Shown: positions 56,029-62,790 of the stretch, piece by piece
Layout: every line of letters begins with the position of its first letter
Position numbering within the stretch: position 1 is the stretch's first letter
Source: Alphaproteobacteria bacterium
Lineage (GTDB): Bacteria; Pseudomonadota; Alphaproteobacteria; Micropepsales; Micropepsaceae
Length of the DNA: 64,000 nt
Reading direction: 5' to 3'
NCBI GenBank assembly: GCA_016783965.1
Contig: JADHVO010000002.1
Coordinates: forward strand, 372,001-436,000
The notes under the pieces: model-generated
Seen by the model: only the letters and a program-made list of their open reading frames with translations
Told to the model about the DNA's origin: nothing
Database searches by the model: none
Translations under genes and position numbers: made by a program

Positions 56029-56526
56029 TCACGGGTTAACGACTTTGAAGTCACGCCGGCTGTCGGCGACGATGCGGGCGCGGTTGCTGATCCGGTAAGG
56101 CCCGAGCTTCGACGTCGCAATGTCGAATTCGAAGGCGAGCCGCACGTGCTCGAAGTTCACGCTCGCGGTGCGGACCTGCACGACGTTGTCAAAATCGTCC
56201 AGCTGCTCCAGCGTGTAGTTGAAAACATGCGCGGCCGGTGGCTCGGGCACCGGTTCCAGCTGGGGCCGATATTGCTTCACCCAGGCAGCCGGCGTCGGCG
56301 CGTACCACGGCAGCAGCACGGCCAGGACGCCGCGGCAGCGCGTGCACTTCAGCTTGCCGACCAGCATACCGAACGGGATCGCTCCCAGAAACGCGAGGAA
56401 GACCGTGGCGCGCGCCTCACGCGATCGACTGCAACCTAGGCAGTGGAAGATCACCATCTCGTCGCGGCCAGCTGCCTCCGCCAGGTCGACGGTCAGGGGT
56501 GGCGCCGGCAGATGCGCCAGGGACAT
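56029..56526 (-). CDS. Prophage protein with two CxxC pairs
   Basis: 165 residues. CLGC (near 30) and CTRC (near 61) form a possible zinc ribbon around a hydrophobic stretch (FLAFLGAIPFGMLVG). The C-terminal half is beta-rich (VRTASVNFEHVRLAFEFDI). Not a family I recognise. It follows the LexA-controlled gene by nine bases and is probably on its transcript. Confidence 0.65.
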   Translation of the reverse strand: MSLAHLPAPPLTVDLAEAAGRDEMVIFHCLGCSRSREARATVFLAFLGAIPFGMLVGKLKCTRCRGVLAVLLPWYAPTPAAWVKQYRPQLEPVPEPPAAHVFNYTLEQLDDFDNVVQVRTASVNFEHVRLAFEFDIATSKLGPYRISNRARIVADSRRDFKVVNP

Positions 56527-56535
56527 GACGACCTC

Positions 56536-56895
56536 TCACGCCGCGGCTGGCGCCTTCCTGAAGGTCGCCCGGAACGCCGCATAGACCTCGTCGGGCCAAA
56601 CTTCGTGACATGGCCAGTCGTCGCGCGCGATCAGCGCCGCCATGATCTCTTCGCGGCCGGCGTCCAGATCGCTCGACGAGCTCAGGAACGTCTCGCCGAG
56701 GAACGGCAGCGCATTGGCGTGAGGATCGTAGCGCAAGAGCACGAGTTGCCATCGCCGGTCTGCCGTGCGCTGCTCGAAGCAGTAGGAGTAGCCGTTGAGC
56801 GCCATCAGGCGCGCGAACGCTTCGGCGACCTTCAGGCCCTGCGGCGCCGGCGGATAAACCCAGTTGTACTGCACAATCGTGTACGTTCCAGACAT
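56536..56895 (-). CDS. Prophage protein, LexA-controlled, function unknown
   Basis: 119 residues, mixed alpha/beta, no membrane span or known motif (begins SGTYTIVQYNWVYPPAP; WQLVLLRYDPHANALP in the middle). It is remarkable for its control region: a TGGACA-N17-CATAGT promoter with a LexA box over the -10, and the predicted transcript start falling on the A of its ATG. It is therefore likely to be SOS-induced and leaderless. It could be an excision, lysis-timing or replication helper of the prophage. Confidence 0.65.
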   Translation of the reverse strand: MSGTYTIVQYNWVYPPAPQGLKVAEAFARLMALNGYSYCFEQRTADRRWQLVLLRYDPHANALPFLGETFLSSSSDLDAGREEIMAALIARDDWPCHEVWPDEVYAAFRATFRKAPAAA

Positions 56896-56897
56896 GA

Positions 56898-56912
56898 GAA
56901 CACTATGAGAAC
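56898..56912 (-). promoter_or_regulatory. LexA (SOS) operator, alphaproteobacterial type
   Basis: On the minus strand the sequence is GTTC-TCATAGT-GTTC, an exact match to the GTTC-N7-GTTC direct repeat known for alphaproteobacterial LexA. It overlaps the -10 box of the promoter at 56902-56930. Confidence 0.75.
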
Positions 56913-56930
56913 ATATCGCCAGTTTGTCCA
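56902..56930 (-). promoter_or_regulatory. Promoter driving a probably leaderless prophage gene
   Basis: TGGACA (56925-56930) and CATAGT (56902-56907), minus strand, are 17 bases apart. The start of transcription is expected at about 56895, the first base of the ATG, and no ribosome site precedes that ATG. Confidence 0.6.
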
Positions 56931-56980
56931 GCCATACAGGTAGTTAGGTGGCTAGTAAAAAGCCCAAGATGGCGAGAATT

Positions 56981-57361
56981 CTAGGGGTGGCCGCCAATCT
57001 TGATCCAGCCCTCGATTGCGGCCCACACAGAGGCGCCGATCAGCGACGCGAAGCCGCCCAGGATGCTGATGATCACCCAGCCGGCGCCCCGTGCACGGTC
57101 CTGGTACTCCTTCAGCGCAGCCAGCGTCGCGTCCTGCTCGCGCAGATGCGCCTCGCGCGTCTTATCCTGGTCATCGAGCCGCTGGTTGACCTCCCGCCGC
57201 TGGTCGTAGACCAGGGCGCGCATGCCGGAGAAGTTCTTCTGGTCGTCGTTCTTGTGCTCACCGAAGTCTCCGCGCAGGCTGCGAAATTCGATGAGCAGTT
57301 GGTCCAACGCCCCCTCGATGCGCCCCAACGCGCGCTGCATCTCGATATCGGTGTCCGCCAT
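56981..57361 (-). CDS. Prophage coiled-coil protein with C-terminal membrane span
   Basis: 126 residues. Residues 5-90 are charged heptad-like helix (LGRIEGALDQLLIEFRSLRG, REVNQRLDDQDKTREAHLRE), then one hydrophobic segment WVIISILGGFASLIGASVWA and a short tail. It lies right after the spanin genes, so it may be a membrane protein of the lysis or superinfection kind. No family assigned. Confidence 0.65.
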   Translation of the reverse strand: MADTDIEMQRALGRIEGALDQLLIEFRSLRGDFGEHKNDDQKNFSGMRALVYDQRREVNQRLDDQDKTREAHLREQDATLAALKEYQDRARGAGWVIISILGGFASLIGASVWAAIEGWIKIGGHP

Positions 57362-57406
57362 TGACGTTTCCTCGGTTGACGGCGGAAATCGCGCCGAAGT
57401 TGAAAA

Positions 57407-57760
57407 CTACCAGTCCCAGAACTTCCACCACGGCTTGGGCTTGAGGCTGTCCGTGGCAGCCTTCAGGAATGCCTCGCACTTCTCGTAGATCGAGATGGTC
57501 GACGCCGTGCGGTCGTTGGCGATGTCGAGTTGGCCGGTCTGCGCGTCACCGAACGACGCCCACTCGCCGGCGCTGTCGTCGGCGGGAAGTGCCGCACTAG
57601 GAACCGGCTTGCGCCACGCGTCAGGGATGAACTGCGAGCACATCGGCGCATCCAGTAAGGTCAGCTGCGGACTTGCGCATGCAGATAGCGCGCCGAGCAG
57701 CGGCAGCAGTGTCATGGCTGATAGGAACCGCCGCCCCCGGCGTGTGCGTGATGATGTCAT
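57407..57760 (-). CDS. Outer-membrane spanin (Rz1-like) lipoprotein
   Basis: 117 residues. Basic start, hydrophobic segment and lipobox ALSAC with C28; the mature part is rich in Pro and Ala and ends KPWWKFWDW. Its first 140 bases lie inside the end of the i-spanin gene in another frame, the classic Rz/Rz1 overlap. It would link the outer membrane to the i-spanin to break the outer barrier at lysis. GAGG lies before the ATG. Confidence 0.7.
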   Translation of the reverse strand: MTSSRTRRGRRFLSAMTLLPLLGALSACASPQLTLLDAPMCSQFIPDAWRKPVPSAALPADDSAGEWASFGDAQTGQLDIANDRTASTISIYEKCEAFLKAATDSLKPKPWWKFWDW

Positions 57761-58031
57761 GGTTCTGCCTCGTGGTTTGACCGGCCGCGGTTTCGTGGCC
57801 GCCTTCGGTTGCGATGATGTTGGCTGCGGCGCCCCCGGCTTGCGTGGTTGCGCCGTTGACGACTGCCTGCCCGTTGGCCGCGGCGGCAGCCTGGCGGGGA
57901 CCATCGCCGAACAGCCGATAGGCGCCGTAGATCGCGATCGCGATCACCAGCACGGCGACGATGATCCAGGCAAGGAACTTGGTGACCCAGCCGGCGGCTT
58001 CGACCTCGAGGGTCGTGAGAGGATCGGTCAT
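57621..58031 (-). CDS. Inner-membrane spanin (Rz-like)
   Basis: 136 residues. One N-terminal membrane anchor (FLAWIIVAVLVIAIAIYGAY, about 19-38), then an Ala/Gln/Asn-rich helical region (VNGATTQAGGAAANI) and a C-terminal NHDIITHTPGAAVPISHDTA followed by ICMRK, the end pattern of alphaproteobacterial phage i-spanins. AAGGAG precedes the ATG, which overlaps the holin-candidate stop by four bases. Confidence 0.7.
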   Translation of the reverse strand: MTDPLTTLEVEAAGWVTKFLAWIIVAVLVIAIAIYGAYRLFGDGPRQAAAAANGQAVVNGATTQAGGAAANIIATEGGHETAAGQTTRQNHDIITHTPGAAVPISHDTAAAARRAICMRKSAADLTGCADVLAVHP

Positions 58032-58339
58032 GGGTTCTCCTTCATACGCACCGACTGGCGGTTGCGCTCTTTCTTGTCGCCGGCATGCGCAAAGTGCGCA
58101 TGCCCGAGCCACGTCATCAGCGGCGTCCATCCCGCGGCGACGACATCCCAGTGCGGCAAGTGCTGCCCGATCCACGCCAGCACCGTCGCGGCGCCGGCGG
58201 CGACCGTGACCAGGTTGGCGGACCACAGATTGAACTTCACCGGCGAGGCCACGTTGTGCGCATCGTCGAGCAGGTTCAGGAAGCGCATGAGCTTGACCAC
58301 CCGCCAGTCATCCGGCGGATACCAGACGGGATCGCTCAC
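58028..58339 (-). CDS. Holin candidate
   Basis: 103 residues from a GTG with GGGAGG upstream, in GTGA overlap with the DUF6527 gene. An amphipathic start (DDWRVVKLMRFLNLLDDAHN) precedes a hydrophobic region (NLVTVAAGAATVLAWIGQHL and DVVAAGWTPLMTWLG) and a charged tail (DKKERNRQSVRMKENP). Place in the lysis cassette and topology suggest a holin that makes the inner-membrane hole; the similarity is weak. Confidence 0.55.
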   Translation of the reverse strand: MSDPVWYPPDDWRVVKLMRFLNLLDDAHNVASPVKFNLWSANLVTVAAGAATVLAWIGQHLPHWDVVAAGWTPLMTWLGHAHFAHAGDKKERNRQSVRMKENP

Positions 58340-58707
58340 GTGACCTCCCCATTCGTCACGTAGAAGTGTGCCTTGCAGTCGCCTAGAACCTGGACGGACC
58401 GAGTTTTCCCGGGTTCTTCCATCAGCGACAGGTCGTTGAGACCAGTCCCAACAAGGCGCCAGCGGCCCGGTGCGGGTCGCACGTCGTCGGGGATACCCCG
58501 CGACGAAGACCAGCAGATCACGGCATGCGTTCCAGCGGGACCGCCATTCGCCTTGAAGCACACCGGGCACAGAAACTCGACGCCCTGCGCATCTTCGATC
58601 TTTTCCACGAACGGATAGAACTCGCGGACGATACCGGAGTATGCGGGGTCTGGATCGGGCCGCTTCTCATATCGCAGGAAGCGCGGTTCCAGATCGGCGA
58701 GCTTCAC
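58336..58707 (-). CDS. DUF6527-family protein
   Basis: 123 residues beginning KLADLEPRFLRYEKRPD, then FLCPVCFKANGGPAGTHAVICW with a C-x2-C pair, GIPDDVRPAPGRWRLVGTG, and a C-terminal GDCKAHFYVTNGEV. This pattern is that of DUF6527, a phage family of unknown role, perhaps zinc binding. The GTG start overlaps the stop of the membrane protein before it (GTGA); a GTG three codons upstream is less likely. Confidence 0.7.
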   Translation of the reverse strand: MKLADLEPRFLRYEKRPDPDPAYSGIVREFYPFVEKIEDAQGVEFLCPVCFKANGGPAGTHAVICWSSSRGIPDDVRPAPGRWRLVGTGLNDLSLMEEPGKTRSVQVLGDCKAHFYVTNGEVT

Positions 58708-58931
58708 AGTAGCCACCAGATGAATTTCCAGAGCAGCATGCAAAGCGCCGCGAGTGCGCAGAGTGCCGCCGCGACCATGGGTAAGCACCCCACGGGAACG
58801 CCACCGGTCTCCCACCAGCCAGCTCGGCCCACGTCCTCAGCGTAGACCTCAGCGCGGTAGGCCAAGTACACGAACACCACCACCAGCAGCGCGAGCACGG
58901 CGACGACGTGCCAGTAAGTGAACCAGCCCAT
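58704..58931 (-). CDS. Small two-span membrane protein in the lysis cassette
   Basis: 75 residues with two hydrophobic spans (VVAVLALLVVVFVYLAY and LPMVAAALCALAALCMLLWKF). Its ATG shares a base with the stop of the endopeptidase gene (TGATG). A holin or antiholin is the likely role; two hydrophobic proteins in one cassette suggest a pair. Confidence 0.65.
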   Translation of the reverse strand: MGWFTYWHVVAVLALLVVVFVYLAYRAEVYAEDVGRAGWWETGGVPVGCLPMVAAALCALAALCMLLWKFIWWLL

Positions 58932-59485
58932 CACAGCATCAGCTCGAAGTGCGGGCCATCCGCGAGTGGGTAGCGGCCGTGCGTCGCGTGGAAATTGGCC
59001 ATGTAGGCGTTGTGCGCCGCCTCCAGCGCCACGGCGCCCGCCGGCAGGTCGTTCAGCGGCACGTCCCATTGGCCGCCCCAGCGAAGCCGGACGCTCTCCG
59101 CGATCGCTGCCTCGCGCATCACCGACGCTGTCCGATAGCAGCCCTGCCATTTGTCCGCGTCCGATGAATCGGCACCACCCCACACCAGACCGTTGATCAG
59201 CGGGGGGAGATCGCTCGCATGTCCCAGGCCGTCGGCCAGGTTCGTCTGATGATTGCCGCGGCCGGTCCCGGCGATGCCGTTCTTTACAACGCCCACGGGA
59301 ATGCCGTTCAGCCTCGAGACACCGCGCTGCCAGTCGCGCAGCTGGTCGGCGTCGCTCCGCACGCCTTCGCCAAGAACGAAGCATGGGTCGGTCGCGATCG
59401 CGCGGTTGATCACGCGGATGAGAAAGGGATGCACACCGGCGGCGCGCGTCATCGACGCGAGCGCCAGCGCCCGGTTGTCGGCCAT
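58931..59485 (-). CDS. Phage cell-wall peptidase (endolysin candidate)
   Basis: 184 residues. FVLGEGVRSDADQLRDWQRG and GRGNHQTNLADGLGHASDLP look like an M15/D-Ala-D-Ala or L-Ala-D-Glu peptidase: an R-S near the start of the fold, then H-x(n)-D with a second H. No signal peptide, so it would need a holin to reach the wall. It opens the coupled lysis set. The zinc ligands are not placed with certainty. Confidence 0.7.
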   Translation of the reverse strand: MADNRALALASMTRAAGVHPFLIRVINRAIATDPCFVLGEGVRSDADQLRDWQRGVSRLNGIPVGVVKNGIAGTGRGNHQTNLADGLGHASDLPPLINGLVWGGADSSDADKWQGCYRTASVMREAAIAESVRLRWGGQWDVPLNDLPAGAVALEAAHNAYMANFHATHGRYPLADGPHFELML

Positions 59486-59524
59486 TTTGGTTCTCCAAGT
59501 TGTGTGAGGGGATTGGGCGCCGAG

Positions 59525-60022
59525 CTATTTCGCCGGCGGTGGATCGACGATGAACCAGTCGAGGGCGTCGAACATCACGCCGGCGACGGGCTTGCCCTTG
59601 AAGACGCTGGGCGGGAACGTGCGCAGCGGGATCTCGGTCGGCTGGTCGAACAGCGTATTGAGTGCACTTTCGAAGGCGTCCTTGTTCGCCTTCTTCTCGT
59701 CGTCCGTTTCGCCGAGGAAGATCGCCTGCCCGTCCGGACCGATGTCGGTTTCGTCGACTTCGCCGCTAGGACCCAGCACCTTCTTCATGGCGCAGAAGCG
59801 TCGCACGATCGCGATCCGCTCCTCGTCATAGACTTCGCCGGCCGCTTTGGCGGATTTGACCAGCTGCTTGATTGCGAAGGACACCTCGCCGTCGAGCGGG
59901 ACCGCCTTCATTGCCTGCAAGGCGGCAAAGCCGGTGAGGCCAGCTCCAGGGCCGTCCGGGATGGGCTTGAACAGCATGGCATTGGTGATCTTGTCTACCG
60001 CCGCGGCGGTCGAATCCGACAT
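59525..60022 (-). CDS. Prophage protein of unknown function
   Basis: 165 residues, mostly helical and acidic (GETDDEKKANKDAFESALNT), with LTGFAALQAMKAVPLDGEVS near the start. The start at 60022 follows a GGAAAGG site; a longer in-frame start runs into an Arg-rich stretch. It sits between tail genes and the endolysin, where phages often keep tail-fibre assembly or small structural genes. Not recognised. Confidence 0.6.
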   Translation of the reverse strand: MSDSTAAAVDKITNAMLFKPIPDGPGAGLTGFAALQAMKAVPLDGEVSFAIKQLVKSAKAAGEVYDEERIAIVRRFCAMKKVLGPSGEVDETDIGPDGQAIFLGETDDEKKANKDAFESALNTLFDQPTEIPLRTFPPSVFKGKPVAGVMFDALDWFIVDPPPAK

Positions 60023-60119
60023 GAAAAGGCCTTTCCAGGTTGAGCGTTGGATGTGCGAAAGCCGGCGCCGCTGACGCCGGGGCATCGCTTGGGACATGGG
60101 AGTGGTGAGCGGCGCTCGC

Positions 60120-60497
60120 TTACGCGGGCGCTGTGATGACCGGGTCGGTGAACGCGACCGGCACGATCAGAACGGCGATCTGGGCGTCGACGCGCGCCTT
60201 CTGCTTCGTGATCTCGTCGGCGCCGAGACCGGCCGTCAGCCAGCCGATCTTCATCTCATCGGTCACTGCGTCGCGCGCCGTGAAGGATTCGGGGTTCGGA
60301 GGCGCCAGGCGGTACTCACCGAACACTTCGCCGGAATAGACCAGCGGAGGCGCCGGATCGGGCTGCGTGATGGTGCGCACCGCTCGCAGCCGCCAATGCA
60401 ATGACGTGAAGACGCCGGTCAGAGCCTGTCCGTCGACGGTCATGCTGGTCGATCCCTGCGGGGTCACGATCCAGGAATAGGCGGTAGTGTCGGTCAT
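60120..60497 (-). CDS. Small prophage tail-region protein
   Basis: 125 residues, beta-rich (YSWIVTPQGSTSMTVDGQAL, LVYSGEVFGEYRLAPPNPES). Its ATG overlaps the stop of the tail-fibre gene (ATGA), so it is likely made with the fibre and may help assemble or cap it. No family recognised. Confidence 0.6.
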   Translation of the reverse strand: MTDTTAYSWIVTPQGSTSMTVDGQALTGVFTSLHWRLRAVRTITQPDPAPPLVYSGEVFGEYRLAPPNPESFTARDAVTDEMKIGWLTAGLGADEITKQKARVDAQIAVLIVPVAFTDPVITAPA

Positions 60498-62782
60498 GCG
60501 GCTTTCCTTTCAGCTTCGAGTTGCGCGACCCGCTCCTTGAGCCGCGAAATTTCCTGTTCGTGAGTGTCGAGATGCGAACGCAGGTCGAGGACCGCCGCAC
60601 TGATGAACGGCGTCATCTTGCCGTAGTCCATCGCGCCGCCGTGTCCCTTGGCATCAGGCTCGACGTAGAGCCCCATCGCGTGCAGCTTGTGGTGATGCAG
60701 CTTGTTGTGGGCACGATTGACGACAAAGCCATGGCGCGGATCGTCATCGTTGGCGACGTTGTAGGTCTGGGGCGCGAAGCCCTCCAGAACCTGCCATGCG
60801 AGCGTCGCATCAAGCGCCCGGATGTTCTGTTTGAAGACGGACCCATCCGGCCGGAATTCGCCAGAGGACGTGTTGTAGGCCGTCGTCGAGCCGTTGGTGG
60901 TGACAGAGCCAACCTGCGTGACGGACGTGTTGTACCAGAACGTCGCCAAATAGATCGTACTGCTGGTCGCGTTGTTCCAAAGCGCGAGCGGATATGTGCC
61001 AGCTCCGCCGGTGTTCTTCAGGGCAAGCGAACAATTGCCATTGCTCGTCACCCCAACCTGCTCGGAGAAACCAGTCGAGGTCGATTGGTTGATGTAGAGC
61101 AGACCGGAGAACTTTGCCGTCGTTGAGTTGTGAAGAATCTCGAAAACGGTGGTGCCGGCCGAATTTCGAACCTCGAAGTCGTCGACTGCGCCGTTGCCGT
61201 AGAAACAGAAGGTGTTGGCGTTGGCGAAGATCGTGCCGGTACCGGCTGACGGCGCGGTATTCGTGTTGGTGATGAGAATAGCTGAGTCAATCGTGACGTT
61301 GCCACCGAATGTCGCGTTTCCAGCGAACGTCGCGTTGCCACTGTCGGTGAACGACAGAACATCTACGTAGGAAGACCCGTTGCCGCGTTGCAGTTCCCAT
61401 GTGCCAGCGGCAAACGAACCGGAGTTGTTATTGACCTTTATGTTCCAGCCGTAGTTCGCTGAATTGTAGCCCATCGTCAGCGACAACGGCGACGATGAGC
61501 TTGTGTCAGCCGTGGTGATCGCAAGGGCGGTATGTGCGGATGCAGCGGTGTATCGCAAATACAGGGTATCGTTGAACTGCCCCGTCCCATTCACGGTCAG
61601 CATCGCGCTGTCGGTTGTGCCGCCGATTGCGAGATGCCCGCTACCGAAGAAGCGGGCCACCAGAGCCGTCGACGTGCCGCCATTCGGCGTGGTGTAAAGG
61701 TCGGCGTAGGCGCCTTGTGCGCTGTCCGACCAGTTCTCGCCGGCGAGGAACTGGAGGTAGGCGCGCGCGTTGGCCGAATAGCCTGTCGCCCCGTAGCCGA
61801 AGGCACTGACCACGCCCAGCACGTCGCCGCTCTGCACCGCGCTCTTGCTGGCATTGGTGCCGCGCGCCGTGCGAAGGTTCAGATGCGCGCCGGTCGACGT
61901 GCCGAAGGCATCGATTAGCGCTCGCGTCGCGGTGCCATCGGCATTGCCGATCTGGAAGATCGTGCCGCTCGCACCCGCCGGCAATGCGTTGGCGTTGGCG
62001 TTGACCGTCGCCGACAGCAGCGCGGTTCCAGCGCCGACAAAGGTTCCGTTTGCGCGGTGCACCCGGGTGATCGTCGCTGCGCCGCTCGAATCCGTCTCGA
62101 TGCGGATGCGGTCGCCGGCGGCCAGCACCAGATTGACGGCGCCCGGGCAGCTGATCGCCGAGAAATTCGTTGGCACACTGCCGGCACTGTTCGTGATGGT
62201 GAGGCTTGACCCGGACACCCGCGCGTCGACCACACAATTCGCGACCTGGTCGAAATAGTTGATCGTCGTCGTGCCGGTGAGCTGCACCCGCGGCGACAAC
62301 ACGCTGCTGCCAAACAGCGTGCACGACGAGGCCGAAGCCACCGAAGCTTCGCTGTAACTCGTGAAGAGCGCTTTAAGCACCTGGAGCGCCGAGCGCGTCG
62401 TCGGAACCACCGGGGAGCCGAGGTATTGCAGGAAGTCGCCGGCGTTCGGCGCCAAGCTGGTGTACGAGGTGATCAGGCTGTAGAGCGTCGCCAGCTGGTT
62501 GAACACAGCCTGCTGGTAGCCCTGCACCGGCACGATCATGTAGGCGAGGCCGGGATAGGCCGTCGAGCCCGAACCGCCGACATAGTTCGACTGGAGCGTG
62601 ATGCCGGTGTCGCTGTTGATGCTCTGGATCGGGCAGAAGTCGATCCGCGTGCCGTTGATCACCATCAGCAGCTGGCCGGCGTTGGCGTTCGCCACCCAGG
62701 CCGTGCCCGATCCGGTCACGGCCGCGCTGTTGTTCGTAACGGTGAGCGTGCCGGTGTTGTAGAAGTTCACGGACGTGGTCAT
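60494..62782 (-). CDS. Tail fibre protein with C-terminal intramolecular chaperone (S74-like)
   Basis: 762 residues. The N-terminal 90 residues (FYNTGTLTVTNNSAAVTGSG, GITLQSNYVGG) are a repeat module seen on phage fibre bases. A long Ser/Thr/Asn/Gly-rich beta shaft follows. The C-terminal 120 residues (FKQNIRALD, DDDPRHGFVVNRAH, GGAMDYGKMTPFISAAVLDL) resemble the S74 autocleaving chaperone and end in a coiled coil (EQEISRLKERVAQLEAE). The start codon follows TAGGA, the stop of the upstream gene. Confidence 0.8.
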   Translation of the reverse strand: MTTSVNFYNTGTLTVTNNSAAVTGSGTAWVANANAGQLLMVINGTRIDFCPIQSINSDTGITLQSNYVGGSGSTAYPGLAYMIVPVQGYQQAVFNQLATLYSLITSYTSLAPNAGDFLQYLGSPVVPTTRSALQVLKALFTSYSEASVASASSCTLFGSSVLSPRVQLTGTTTINYFDQVANCVVDARVSGSSLTITNSAGSVPTNFSAISCPGAVNLVLAAGDRIRIETDSSGAATITRVHRANGTFVGAGTALLSATVNANANALPAGASGTIFQIGNADGTATRALIDAFGTSTGAHLNLRTARGTNASKSAVQSGDVLGVVSAFGYGATGYSANARAYLQFLAGENWSDSAQGAYADLYTTPNGGTSTALVARFFGSGHLAIGGTTDSAMLTVNGTGQFNDTLYLRYTAASAHTALAITTADTSSSSPLSLTMGYNSANYGWNIKVNNNSGSFAAGTWELQRGNGSSYVDVLSFTDSGNATFAGNATFGGNVTIDSAILITNTNTAPSAGTGTIFANANTFCFYGNGAVDDFEVRNSAGTTVFEILHNSTTAKFSGLLYINQSTSTGFSEQVGVTSNGNCSLALKNTGGAGTYPLALWNNATSSTIYLATFWYNTSVTQVGSVTTNGSTTAYNTSSGEFRPDGSVFKQNIRALDATLAWQVLEGFAPQTYNVANDDDPRHGFVVNRAHNKLHHHKLHAMGLYVEPDAKGHGGAMDYGKMTPFISAAVLDLRSHLDTHEQEISRLKERVAQLEAERKAA

Positions 62783-62790
62783 GGCTGGTC

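Noticed and set aside
56896..56980. Reading the ATGAGAACA direct repeat as a plain tandem repeat
   Set aside because: Its reverse complement fits the LexA GTTC-N7-GTTC site exactly.
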